From the NCBI GenBank assembly GCA_902363445.1, contig CABJAB010000001.1, positions 372,001-436,000 on the forward strand: DNA of 64,000 nucleotides, written 5' to 3'. The notes below the pieces were generated by a model, which was given only the letters and a program-made list of their open reading frames with translations, had not been told where the DNA came from and did not search any database. Positions 9,372-17,413 of the stretch are shown here, piece by piece; position 1 is the first letter of the stretch; every line of letters starts with the position of its first letter. Origin of the DNA: Lachnospiraceae bacterium. Its GTDB lineage: Bacteria > Bacillota > Clostridia > Lachnospirales > Lachnospiraceae. The position numbers were made by a program, and so were the translations under genes.

Positions 9372-10604
9372 TTAGTAGGTTACATACGTAGAGGAGAACA
9401 GGTAATAGTTGTCATAGGTATTACCCGTCTGGCTGTCCACGACATGATTTAAGGTAATTTCCGCACCGTTGGCAATATCATTCATACATTTCAGATAAGT
9501 TTCTTCATCATTCAGGCCGTTCGTGTTCCCTTTGATGTATTCCATCGCATACGCAACACTGCCGACGATGATGCTGTAGTCTGTAGGAGCCGCCCAGGTA
9601 GCGACTCTGCCGTCGCCGCCTTTATCCTTGACTGCCTTTTCTTCGGCCTCCAGGATATAAGGAACGTCTGCTTTTTTGTCGTCCGGAATCTCAAGTCCCA
9701 AAGCTTCAGGAAGCGCGTGGAGCGGAGACGGGCAGCACTGCAGCGGGTAAATGGAATGATGCTCTTTATCATTCAGGATCGTGGTGATGATCGGTACCTG
9801 CAGGGAACAGTTGGTAGCGAAGAACGCCACATTGTCTCCATACTCTTCCAGCTTACGGGGAAGATCTTCCAGGATCCACTGCTGAGCGCCGGAAACTCCC
9901 TGCTCGCCCATGGGGTCGACACACTCTGCGTATACGAATTTCATTCCAAGCTCTTCACAGGATTTTTCAGCGTTGTCACGCTTCTGTACGACCAGCTCCT
10001 GAGCCATATGACGCGCAAAGGAATAAAATACGAAAGTCTCTGCTCCCATTTCCTTTGCCTGCTTCGTCATCGAATAGCCAATATTGGGATGGTCCGCGTC
10101 GATGGAGATATCAGCAGCCGTCGTAATAACGTTGGGGTCTTCAAAAGGAACGCCTGCCACTAACAGGATATCCTTTGTATTGGGATCATTCTTGATCGCT
10201 TCAAACGCTACCTTCGTGCCGGGTACTGCCTGACAGACGATGATGGCTTTCATATCCGGATCCTGGGCCATGTTCTTGATGGTCTGGATCACCTGCTGCT
10301 GCTCATCCTCAAATTTATCCGGATAAGTGGCAGTCACGATATGGTCTTCGCCGTAGAGAGTTTTCATGGACTGAGCCGCACGGTATTCCTCTTCCGTCTG
10401 AGCTACCGTACCGGTCACGATACCGATTTTATAATTTTCCGTATCCGAGCCGCCTGCTTCCTTGCTCTCATCCGTCCCCTTGTTGTCCGCAGCCGCCGTT
10501 GTCTTGCCGCCGTCTGTCTCATTGTCATCCGAGTTTTTGCTGCCGCAGCCTGCCAGGCTGAGTACCATCACCAAGGACAGCAACAGTGCCAATAATTTTT
10601 TCAT
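9372..10604 (-). CDS. DUF3798 family substrate-binding lipoprotein
   Basis: 410 residues. It has a signal peptide with lipobox LSLAGC, an Asp/Gly/Thr-rich tether (about 22-56), then a periplasmic-binding-protein-like fold beginning YKIGIVTGTV. The sequence agrees with what I recall of DUF3798 (conserved IVCQAVPGT, QCCPSPLHALPEALG). It lies directly upstream of an ABC ATPase and two permeases, so it should be the extracellular ligand receptor anchored to the membrane. AAAGGAGG precedes the ATG. The family has no experimentally established ligand that I know of. A conserved double cysteine (QCC) may be structural or ligand-contacting. Confidence 0.88.
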   Translation of the reverse strand: MKKLLALLLSLVMVLSLAGCGSKNSDDNETDGGKTTAAADNKGTDESKEAGGSDTENYKIGIVTGTVAQTEEEYRAAQSMKTLYGEDHIVTATYPDKFEDEQQQVIQTIKNMAQDPDMKAIIVCQAVPGTKVAFEAIKNDPNTKDILLVAGVPFEDPNVITTAADISIDADHPNIGYSMTKQAKEMGAETFVFYSFARHMAQELVVQKRDNAEKSCEELGMKFVYAECVDPMGEQGVSGAQQWILEDLPRKLEEYGDNVAFFATNCSLQVPIITTILNDKEHHSIYPLQCCPSPLHALPEALGLEIPDDKKADVPYILEAEEKAVKDKGGDGRVATWAAPTDYSIIVGSVAYAMEYIKGNTNGLNDEETYLKCMNDIANGAEITLNHVVDSQTGNTYDNYYLFSSTYVTY

Positions 10605-10632
10605 GCTTCTTCCTCCTTTAATAATTTATAAG

Positions 10633-10664
10633 AAAGGCGCCTGCGTTCAGATGCGGGCGCCTTT
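10633..10664 (-). terminator. intrinsic terminator after the M20 gene
   Basis: Stem AAAGGCGCC / GGCGCCTTT (10633-10641, 10656-10664) extended by a CGCA/TGCG inner helix. On the minus strand it is followed by CTTAT. It separates the ureohydrolase-M20 pair from the transporter genes. Confidence 0.65.
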
Positions 10665-10693
10665 GCCTCATCTCCATTCTGAAGTCCCGTCTT

Positions 10694-11872
10694 TTAAAAC
10701 GTCCCAACCGCGTTTCCATAAAGCGCCAGCTCACAAAGGAGCGCCGACTCCAGAGCATCCTCATCAATATCAAATCTGGGGGTGTGCACCGAAGCGCAGA
10801 TTCCCTTGTCCCGGTTCCCGCAGCCTATATATGCGAAGCATCCCGGCGTATGATTTAGGAAATAAGCGAAATCCTCGCCGCCTAGATCGGGCCTGCATAT
10901 CTCCACATGAAAGCCGGCTTTTTCCATGGCCTTAACCGCTCGTTCTGATACCTGCCGGTCATTTATGACCGCCGGATAGCCTTTCTCATATTCCAGCTCA
11001 TAGGTTGTCCCGTAAATCTCACAGACCCCTTTCAGGACCGTGTGTATCTTCTCTTCTATCCTGGCTCTCGCCTCCGCGCTAAAGGTCCGGACTGTTCCCA
11101 AAAACACCGCCTTGTCCTGAAGGACGTTGTACACTTTTTCCCCGGAATGGAACGTACAGATACTGACTACTGCCGAATCCAGCGGGTTCAGGAAGCGGGA
11201 AACAATATTTTGAAGCGCACAGACGGCCGCGGCTCCCGCCAGCAGTGCATCCGCCGCCAGGTTGGGATCTGCTGCGTGAGCTCCCCTGCCATGAATGGTG
11301 ACTGTGATGCTGTCCGCATTGGCCATGATGGCCCCTGTGGTAGTCCGTATGGTGCCGGTCTCCGTCTCCCCCTGAAAATGGAGGGCATAAACCTCGTCCA
11401 GCCCGTCGGCAAAGCCCTGGTCTACCATGGATTTCGCTCCTCCCGGAGCCAGCTCTTCCGCCGGCTGGAAGAATAATCTCACCGTTCCGTGCACCAGCTC
11501 TTTATGTTCTGCGAGCGTCTCCGCCAGCCCCAGCAGCACCGCCGTATGGCCGTCATGTCCGCAGGCATGCATCACACCGGGTACCTGGGAACAATAAGGC
11601 ACATCATTGGCCTCCTGTATCTCCAGAGCGTCCATATCCGCCCGGAAACCTATGTTCTTCCCCAGCTTTTCGCCTGTGACCGTTGCGATGATGCCATAAT
11701 TTCCTTCACAAAGGACATAGGGTACGCCTATCCGCTCCAGTTCCTTCTTAACATATGCCGACGTGTTTTTTTCACAAAAGGGAAGCTCCGGATGCATATG
11801 GAGATGCACTCGGTGTGCGATCATCTTATCCCGGTACTGTCCCGCAAGTCTTTTCAGTTCATCCAATTCCAT
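10694..11872 (-). CDS. M20 family amidohydrolase (hippurate/N-acyl-amino-acid hydrolase-like)
   Basis: 392-residue zinc peptidase-like hydrolase of the HipO/IAA-amino-acid hydrolase group. Metal-site motifs are MHACGHDGHTA (about 94-104), FFQPAEE and, near the C-terminus, DLGGEDFAYF. A dimerisation domain lies in the middle. An internal ATG (11872) is preferred over one 8 codons earlier because AGGGAGGGG lies about 10 bases before it. It follows the ureohydrolase gene by 36 bases in the same direction. Family members remove acyl groups from amino acids or cleave small amides. The exact substrate is unknown. Confidence 0.9.
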   Translation of the reverse strand: MELDELKRLAGQYRDKMIAHRVHLHMHPELPFCEKNTSAYVKKELERIGVPYVLCEGNYGIIATVTGEKLGKNIGFRADMDALEIQEANDVPYCSQVPGVMHACGHDGHTAVLLGLAETLAEHKELVHGTVRLFFQPAEELAPGGAKSMVDQGFADGLDEVYALHFQGETETGTIRTTTGAIMANADSITVTIHGRGAHAADPNLAADALLAGAAAVCALQNIVSRFLNPLDSAVVSICTFHSGEKVYNVLQDKAVFLGTVRTFSAEARARIEEKIHTVLKGVCEIYGTTYELEYEKGYPAVINDRQVSERAVKAMEKAGFHVEICRPDLGGEDFAYFLNHTPGCFAYIGCGNRDKGICASVHTPRFDIDEDALESALLCELALYGNAVGTF

Positions 11873-11908
11873 TTTGTCTCTGCCCCTCCCTGTCATATTA
11901 ACTGTCTC

Positions 11909-12904
11909 TCACCGAAACTCAAAAAGCCTCGGCTTCAGGAAATTGATCAAAGTGCTGGCCGCCAGCCTGTTGGTAGAGCCGGTGGGGTCACAGGGCGGCG
12001 ACACTTCTACCATATCGATGCCGCCGATGCAGGAAGTATCCCCGAGGATGCTTCCGATCTCCAGAAGCTCCACAGCCGTGATCCCTCCATATACATAGCT
12101 GCCTGTCCCGCATCCATAAGCCTGATCCAATATGTCGATGTCAATAGTTGCGTACACCACGTCACAGCCTTCTGATGCGGTCGCAATGGCTTTTTCCATC
12201 ACCGCGCGCACACCGTCCCTGCGGATATCGTCAATGGTGTACAAAGCAGCTCCGCCGTTTACCGCGTAATCATAGCACTCCGCTCCAGTCGTTCCGTTCA
12301 GGCCTACAAAGACCATATGCTTCAGATCAAAGCTTTCCAGCTCGCTGATACGCCGCGCCGGAGAACCCTGGTAATATTTCCCCCATGTATCATTCTCATC
12401 GTACATGTCCATGTGAGAATCAATATGTAAATAGCCGATCTTCACATCCCGGCCCATACGCTTTTTATATCCCTGCTCAAAGCCTTTCACAACAGGATAA
12501 GCGATATAGTGATCTCCGCCCAGAGTGACAGGGAACGCGCCCTTTTCCACAATTCTTTCAATGGTTCCCGCCACCTGCTCCGTCGTCTTCATCACGTCCG
12601 TAGGATACACCCGGATATCTCCGATGTCCTTTACGATCTCTTTAGGAGGCGCCAGCATCCTCTTCTTTGTGCACACATCCACGACCTCCCCGTCAATGGC
12701 ACAAAGATGGTAAATAAAGTGCTTAGTCTCCTCCCGGATCGCGTTGGGAGCGTATCTGGGTCCCGGCCTGGTGCCGATGGTCACATCATAAGGAACTCCG
12801 GATACAACGTAATCTCCCTCCTCAATTTCATCCAAGGTCACATACGGCGCCCGCAGAAACGTATTGATGCCGCTGAAAGATGGATACAGGATCCTCTCGT
12901 CCAT
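11909..12904 (-). CDS. ureohydrolase (agmatinase/arginase family)
   Basis: 331-residue Mn-dependent enzyme that cleaves a guanidino group to release urea. The binuclear metal motifs are complete: GGDH (in TLGGDHYIAYP), DSHMD and DIDILDQAYG. The general layout fits SpeB-like agmatinases and guanidino-acid hydrolases better than arginase, but specificity loops cannot be judged by eye. ATG at 12904 follows GGGGAG; a longer frame upstream lacks conservation and runs into the leader. It is first in the minus-strand hydrolase/transporter run and sits behind a leader with an intrinsic terminator. Confidence 0.9.
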   Translation of the reverse strand: MDERILYPSFSGINTFLRAPYVTLDEIEEGDYVVSGVPYDVTIGTRPGPRYAPNAIREETKHFIYHLCAIDGEVVDVCTKKRMLAPPKEIVKDIGDIRVYPTDVMKTTEQVAGTIERIVEKGAFPVTLGGDHYIAYPVVKGFEQGYKKRMGRDVKIGYLHIDSHMDMYDENDTWGKYYQGSPARRISELESFDLKHMVFVGLNGTTGAECYDYAVNGGAALYTIDDIRRDGVRAVMEKAIATASEGCDVVYATIDIDILDQAYGCGTGSYVYGGITAVELLEIGSILGDTSCIGGIDMVEVSPPCDPTGSTNRLAASTLINFLKPRLFEFR

Positions 12905-13005
12905 AGTCTTGCTTTCTCCCCTCACTGTTATTTGTGATCTGCTGTCTCCCCGTCCTCTGCTTCTGCCTCCTTGACATGATTTCCGCAATTTTCAGACTGG
13001 AATTT

Positions 13006-13085
13006 AAAAAAACGCTCAGTATCCGGGATACCAAGCACCATTGCTTCTATCTTTTACACTTCGGCCCACCAGGGAACAGCGTTTT
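13006..13085 (-). promoter_or_regulatory. candidate riboswitch or attenuator in the ureohydrolase leader
   Basis: The leader begins a few bases after the predicted promoter. AAAACGCT (13078-13085) can pair perfectly with AGCGTTTT (13009-13016), closing a domain of about 62 bases. That domain contains a CCC-TGGT-GGG hairpin. The 3' arm also belongs to an intrinsic terminator: an 11-bp stem at 13014-13036 with two G-U pairs, followed by seven U (13006-13012). The two folds exclude each other. No known riboswitch consensus was recognised. Confidence 0.5.
13014..13036 (-). terminator. intrinsic terminator inside the ureohydrolase leader
   Basis: Minus-strand arms GCTTGGTATCC and GGATACTGAGC fold on each other and are followed by G then seven T (13006-13012). 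It lies about 100 bases upstream of the ureohydrolase start and downstream of its promoter, so it would abort transcription before the gene. Confidence 0.7.
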
Positions 13086-13095
13086 CTTATTATTT

Positions 13096-13123
13096 ATTAT
13101 ATCATTCCATAGTTTTTTAACAA
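13096..13123 (-). promoter_or_regulatory. SigA-type promoter of the ureohydrolase leader
   Basis: Minus-strand TTGTTA (13118-13123), a 16-base spacer, then TATAAT (13096-13101). The remaining 180 bases up to the AI-2E gene hold a weaker plus-strand pair, TTGAAT (13205-13210) and TAAGAT (13228-13233), spacer 17. Confidence 0.65.
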
Positions 13124-13282
13124 ATGCTTGTTGTCTATATGCTTATAGCTTTCATGTCCATACCTTGATCCGCAGTTGTTTCCCTTGCCGGACAAGATAT
13201 TTTCTTGAATACCGGCAGGCTTTATAGTAAGATAAATACGATTGGAACACCATCTCTAAGAAAGGGCTGACGAATATCGACT

Positions 13283-14440
13283 ATGGAACTAAATAAGAAC
13301 AACTCAAAAAAGATACTCGGATTCATCGCGTTCGGAATCCTTTTGTTTGTCGGGCTGGAGCATCTGAGCGTCGTCGGAAACGCTTTCCGATGGATCCTCG
13401 GCCTTCTCTTTCCGTTCCTCTTGGGCGCATGTATCGCTTTCATCCTGAACGTACCCATGAGGCTGCTGGAAGAAAAGGTGTTCCGAAACCTTAAAGGACG
13501 GAAGGTCTGGGGCCTCATACACAGACCCGTCTGCATGCTGCTGTCCATCATTGTCGTGCTGGCCGTCTTGTGCCTTGTGATTTTTTTAGTCGTCCCTGAA
13601 TTGATCCGGACCATCTCCATCCTGAGCAAAAGTGTCCCCGTATTCATGGAGAACGCACAGACATGGCTGATACAGCTTGCCGAGGATTGGGACATCTCTA
13701 CGGAGCGGCTTGAAAGCGTCAACATCGACTGGAAACAGATGCTGGAGGCCATAGGAAAATTCCTCCAGGACGGCGCGGCCACCGTCGTCAATACCACTAT
13801 CGGGGTCACCTCCTCTATTGTGAGCGGAGTCGTCAACTTCTTTCTGGCGTTCATCTTTTCTCTATACATCCTGGCTTCCAAAGAGAAACTCGGCGAGCAG
13901 TTCCGCAAACTAATGCAGGTATTCCTCCCGGAAAAAAGAGCCGGACAGTTTCTCCGAGTATGTACCGTCTCAAACCGGATCTTCTCGAGCTTTGTCACCG
14001 GACAGTGCACAGAAGCCGTCATCTTGGGTGTCCTCTGCTTTCTGGGCATGACCCTCCTGCGCCTTCCTTATGCAATGGTGATCGGCACATTGGTAGGCTT
14101 CACTGCCCTGATTCCCGTATTCGGAGCTTTCATCGGGTGTTTTATCGGCGCGTTCCTGATCCTGATCGTCAGCCCGGTCAAGGCGATCGTCTTCATCGTC
14201 TTTTTGATGCTCCTTCAGCAGCTGGAGGGCAATCTGATATATCCAAAGGTAGTGGGCACCTCCATCGGGCTTCCCGGTATCTGGGTGCTGGTGGCCGTCA
14301 CCGTGGGCGGGAGCATGTTCGGAATCGCAGGCATGCTGCTCTTTGTCCCGCTCTGCTCCGTCATCTACACGCTTTTAAGAGAATCCGTATACCGCCGCTT
14401 AAAGCCGGCTCCGGCGCCGGATGATAAACAGCAGCCCTGA
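13283..14440 (+). CDS. AI-2E family transporter (TqsA/YdiK-type)
   Basis: 385-residue polytopic protein of the AI-2E_transport family. Two N-terminal membrane helices, a soluble central segment (about 95-150) and a C-terminal block of five or six helices ending PLCSVIYTLLRE are visible. Family members export small molecules such as autoinducer-2, or act as Na+/H+ antiporters; the name does not fix the substrate. The start has only a distant AAGGG, so the true start could differ slightly. Its stop lies 2 bases from the end of the convergent glycosylase gene. Confidence 0.85.
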   Translation: MELNKNNSKKILGFIAFGILLFVGLEHLSVVGNAFRWILGLLFPFLLGACIAFILNVPMRLLEEKVFRNLKGRKVWGLIHRPVCMLLSIIVVLAVLCLVIFLVVPELIRTISILSKSVPVFMENAQTWLIQLAEDWDISTERLESVNIDWKQMLEAIGKFLQDGAATVVNTTIGVTSSIVSGVVNFFLAFIFSLYILASKEKLGEQFRKLMQVFLPEKRAGQFLRVCTVSNRIFSSFVTGQCTEAVILGVLCFLGMTLLRLPYAMVIGTLVGFTALIPVFGAFIGCFIGAFLILIVSPVKAIVFIVFLMLLQQLEGNLIYPKVVGTSIGLPGIWVLVAVTVGGSMFGIAGMLLFVPLCSVIYTLLRESVYRRLKPAPAPDDKQQP

Positions 14441-14442
14441 GG

Positions 14443-14958
14443 TCAGGGAAGCAGAGCTTCCCTCCACAAGGCTGTAAGCCTCTCCAGAGAATATGCTGCG
14501 TTGGCGGGGCTCGTGGACGGCAGTTTCACCGCCTGCCGCCCGGTCCTGTCCTCCAGATATTTATCATATAATTTGAAGGAAGTCCCTCCGTTGCAGAAAA
14601 TCCCCTGGATATCCGCCGCGTCCAGAATCACGGACAGGTCGTTCGGAACCACGTTTTTGATGCTGCTGTCGCTGGAACCGTCAATATCACAGCTGGCTAT
14701 CACATCCCATACGGCAATCTGGTTCTCCAGCAGAAACTGCTTTTTCTCTTCCACCGTTTCCGGTACATACCCTTCGCAGTTGTTCCCGCTGCAAGTGCAG
14801 GCTCCGTATACCGCCGCCAGCACCTTCCAGAATCGGTTCTGAGGATGATGATAAAAAAATCTTCCTTCCCGGGACTTGACCGAAGGAAAGCTGCCCAGGA
14901 CCAGGATTTTTGAATTCCTGTCATATACCGGTGAAATCTCATGTACTACTTTATCCAT
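14443..14958 (-). CDS. DNA-deoxyinosine (hypoxanthine) glycosylase, UDG superfamily
   Basis: 171 residues, the usual length for the hypoxanthine-DNA glycosylase group of the uracil-DNA glycosylase fold. It removes deaminated bases from DNA to start base-excision repair. Motif 1 LGSFPSVKSREG and the following FYHHPQNRFWKVL are characteristic, and the second active-site loop LPSTSPANA is intact near the C-terminus. AGAGG lies 10 bases before the ATG, inside a short upstream reading frame that overlaps this gene's start by 13 bases. Confidence 0.88.
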   Translation of the reverse strand: MDKVVHEISPVYDRNSKILVLGSFPSVKSREGRFFYHHPQNRFWKVLAAVYGACTCSGNNCEGYVPETVEEKKQFLLENQIAVWDVIASCDIDGSSDSSIKNVVPNDLSVILDAADIQGIFCNGGTSFKLYDKYLEDRTGRQAVKLPSTSPANAAYSLERLTALWREALLP

Positions 14959-15065
14959 AGTGTATCGTCCTCTTTTCTCAGCTTCATCTCCTCTTCGGAA
15001 ACCTGTTCCGTCTTATAGCTCCGTACACTTCGCCTTGTCTTTAAATCCTGCAGCGTCTCTTTCAT
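14946..15065 (-). pseudogene. nitroreductase N-terminal remnant
   Basis: A 39-codon frame with AGAGG 6 bases before its ATG. The first residues, MKETLQDLKTRRSVRSYK, match the conserved start of FMN nitroreductases (RRSxRxY phosphate-binding region). After about 27 residues the resemblance stops abruptly and the frame ends inside the glycosylase start. A functional nitroreductase has about 170-200 residues, so this is a truncated relic. It may still be translated and couple ribosomes to the glycosylase gene. Confidence 0.6.
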
Positions 15066-15226
15066 GCGGTACCTCTTTTCAGCTGTGCAAATATGGGCTT
15101 CATTTCCAAGATTATAACATATTCCAAGGTTCACATCAAACCATCCATTCTCTTTTTCTCCGGGAATGTCCCGCTGTTCTCCGCATACATTGTAACAATA
15201 ACAGTTTTTGAAAGGTCAGCGTAAAC

Positions 15227-16030
15227 ATGAGATTTATACGAAGCCCGAAAAAGAAGCCCCTGAAAAAAGAACTCCTTCGCCGTATAGCGGAAAATGGCTT
15301 CTTATGGCTGGCTGTCTTTATTCTGGCCGCCGGCGCCATTCTCTATATCCCCGCGGCCATCTCCGCCAGCAGCACCGTCGGCGCCAGGGAGCTTCCCATC
15401 TACAGCGTGGATACCGATAAAAAACAGGTCGCTCTCAGTTTTGACGCCGCCTGGGGAAATGAAGACACCAGGACCATCATGGAGATTCTCCGGGAACATA
15501 ACATAAAATGCACCTTTTTCATGACCGGCGGCTGGGTGGAGTCCTATCCGGAGGATGTAAAATTCATTGCTTCGGAAGGCCACGATCTGGGAAATCATAG
15601 TGAGACTCATCCCAATATGAGCGAATTGAGCCCGGACGAAATCAAATCTGAGCTTATGTCTGTACATAACAAAGTAAAAGAACTGACCGGAGTAGAAATG
15701 ACCCTGTTCCGTCCGCCTTACGGAGATTATGACAACAACGTGGTGCTGACCAGCAAAGAATGCGGATACTATTGCATTCAATGGGACGTGGACAGCCTGG
15801 ACTGGAAGGATTACGGCACAGAAAACATTGTCAAGACCGTCCTTAACCACAAAAATCTCCAGAACGGTTCCATTATCCTGATGCACAACGGTGCCAAGTA
15901 TACGCCGGAAGCTCTGGAAGCCATTATTACAGGACTGCAGAACCAGGGATATGAACTGGTACCCATCTCTCAGCTGATATACAAAGACAGCTATCACATG
16001 GACCAAACTGGCCGGCAGATTCATGACTAA
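15227..16030 (+). CDS. polysaccharide deacetylase (NodB domain, PdaB-like)
   Basis: 267 residues: a basic cytoplasmic head, one membrane helix (about 27-48) and an extracytoplasmic NodB domain. Motifs are SFDAAWG (motif 1; the usual second Asp is replaced by Ala), HSETH (metal histidines), RPPYGDYD, and ILMHNG. Family members remove acetyl groups from peptidoglycan or chitin-like sugars. The arrangement resembles PdaB/sporulation deacetylases, so a role in cortex or wall modification is likely. The ATG follows AAAGG at a rather long 11 bases. It stands alone. Confidence 0.88.
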   Translation: MRFIRSPKKKPLKKELLRRIAENGFLWLAVFILAAGAILYIPAAISASSTVGARELPIYSVDTDKKQVALSFDAAWGNEDTRTIMEILREHNIKCTFFMTGGWVESYPEDVKFIASEGHDLGNHSETHPNMSELSPDEIKSELMSVHNKVKELTGVEMTLFRPPYGDYDNNVVLTSKECGYYCIQWDVDSLDWKDYGTENIVKTVLNHKNLQNGSIILMHNGAKYTPEALEAIITGLQNQGYELVPISQLIYKDSYHMDQTGRQIHD

Positions 16031-16209
16031 TATTTTCTATCATCCATCAAAGCTGCTCCGGCAGCGTTTATTTTTGATACGGCCGTTCCGGCGGTATGGC
16101 ACCTGCGGCTGCCATATCGCCTTTTTTCGTATATCTGGACTCAGGAATGGACAATTTAAAGATATGAGGCCCTTTTGTCCGCCGACGCCGGTCTCCGGAA
16201 ACATTTTCA

Positions 16210-16238
16210 TTGAGTTTTGCCTGCCGCTGGCTTATAAT
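16210..16238 (+). promoter_or_regulatory. SigA promoter of the zinc-ribbon membrane protein
   Basis: TTGAGT (16210-16215), 17-base spacer, TATAAT (16233-16238). It lies about 55 bases upstream of the gene start. Confidence 0.8.
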
Positions 16239-16294
16239 GGTAGTATTGCATTTGGACACTCAATCATAATAAAGGAAAGAAAGGCGGTTTGACT

Positions 16295-16942
16295 ATGTAT
16301 TGTACTAATTGCGGCAAAGAGCTCTCCGATGGCGCAGCCGTCTGCGATGAATGCGGCACCGCATTCACCCCTGACGGACAAGCAAAGGCTCCCGCGGAAG
16401 ATATATCCGGACAGGACGCGGCCTGGGATAACGGCGGCGAAAACACGGCCGGAAGCGCATCCGAGGACGGCAGTTCTGAAGAACCTCATCGTCCTTACAT
16501 GGATTATCAGACGTTTTCCGGTCAGAATGAAACGAACTTTCAGGCCGGGCAGAGCACCTACGAAGAATTTGGGAACCAGCAGGGCTCTTATGGGCAGAAC
16601 CCTTATGGACAAAATCCTTACGGGCAAAATCCTTATGGGCAAAACCCCTACGGGCAGAACACCTATAAGAAGGACGGCGGAGAAGAAGGCCATACAGGCC
16701 TCGCCATCGCTTCACTTGTCCTCGGCATCATCGGTACCTGCTGCTGCTGCCTTCCTCTGCTCTGCATACCCATCGGCATCGTAGGACTGATATTTGGCAT
16801 CATCGGCATAAAATCCAGTTCCCGCGGGCTCGCCATTGCCGGCCTGGTCCTCAGTTCCATCGCCCTGGTCCTCGGCGTGATGATGATACTGGTGATGATC
16901 GTCAGCGGCGATTCCTACATTTCCTACTATTGGAACTGGTAA
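16295..16942 (+). CDS. zinc-ribbon / DUF4190 two-helix membrane protein
   Basis: 215 residues. An N-terminal zinc ribbon (CTNCGKEL, then CDECGTAF, four cysteines in two CxxC pairs) is followed by an acidic linker and then a low-complexity stretch of YGQNP units. Two C-terminal hydrophobic helices form a DUF4190-like domain with a CCCC run in the first. ATG at 16295 is used; an upstream in-frame TTG lacks support, and AAGGCGG lies just before. Such proteins are common in Firmicutes and function is unknown. The two genes that follow lie close behind it. Confidence 0.85.
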   Translation: MYCTNCGKELSDGAAVCDECGTAFTPDGQAKAPAEDISGQDAAWDNGGENTAGSASEDGSSEEPHRPYMDYQTFSGQNETNFQAGQSTYEEFGNQQGSYGQNPYGQNPYGQNPYGQNPYGQNTYKKDGGEEGHTGLAIASLVLGIIGTCCCCLPLLCIPIGIVGLIFGIIGIKSSSRGLAIAGLVLSSIALVLGVMMILVMIVSGDSYISYYWNW

Positions 16943-16982
16943 TAATTGAAAACGAGGCGAAAGTATGAATGGAGGCAGACGT

Positions 16983-17396
16983 ATGTGGTTCTGGTTTGCG
17001 ATTCTGTCGGCGGTATTTGCCGCGCTGACATCGATCCTGGCAAAGCTGGGAATCGAGGGTATTAATTCCAATCTGGCCACCGCGATCCGCACCGTAGTGG
17101 TGCTTGTTATGGCCTGGGGAATCGTATTCATGACAGGAGCTCATCAGGGGATTTCCGACATCTCCGCCAAAAGCTGGATTTTCCTTGTGCTGTCCGGACT
17201 GGCGACGGGCCTGTCCTGGATCTGCTATTACCGCGCGCTGCAGCTCGGCGACGCATCCAAAGTGGTGCCGATCGATAAATTCAGCGTGGTGATCTCCATC
17301 GTCCTGGCATTCGTGATCCTTCACGAAACAGTGACCTGGAAAGCGGTCCTGGGAGGGATCCTGATAACCGCCGGGACTTTTGTAATGATTCTCTAA
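16983..17396 (+). CDS. single-domain EamA (DMT) transporter
   Basis: 137 residues, one EamA repeat with four or five membrane helices; full-size DMT proteins have two repeats (about 300 residues). Short members of this group work as dimers. Recognisable elements are SILAKLGIEG after helix 1, YYRALQLGDASKVVPIDKFS, and a C-terminal GGILITAG helix. Two starts are possible: ATG at 16983 after GGAGGCAGACGT, used here because the family starts MWFWF-like, or ATG at 16965 after GAGG. It is 17 bases upstream of the NYN gene, so probably co-transcribed. Substrate unknown. Confidence 0.82.
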   Translation: MWFWFAILSAVFAALTSILAKLGIEGINSNLATAIRTVVVLVMAWGIVFMTGAHQGISDISAKSWIFLVLSGLATGLSWICYYRALQLGDASKVVPIDKFSVVISIVLAFVILHETVTWKAVLGGILITAGTFVMIL

Positions 17397-17413
17397 ATAA
17401 AAAAGGGGTATTT

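Noticed and set aside
16560..16670. Repeats in the zinc-ribbon gene as a mobile or regulatory element
   Set aside because: They are in-frame YGQNP codons forming a low-complexity linker.
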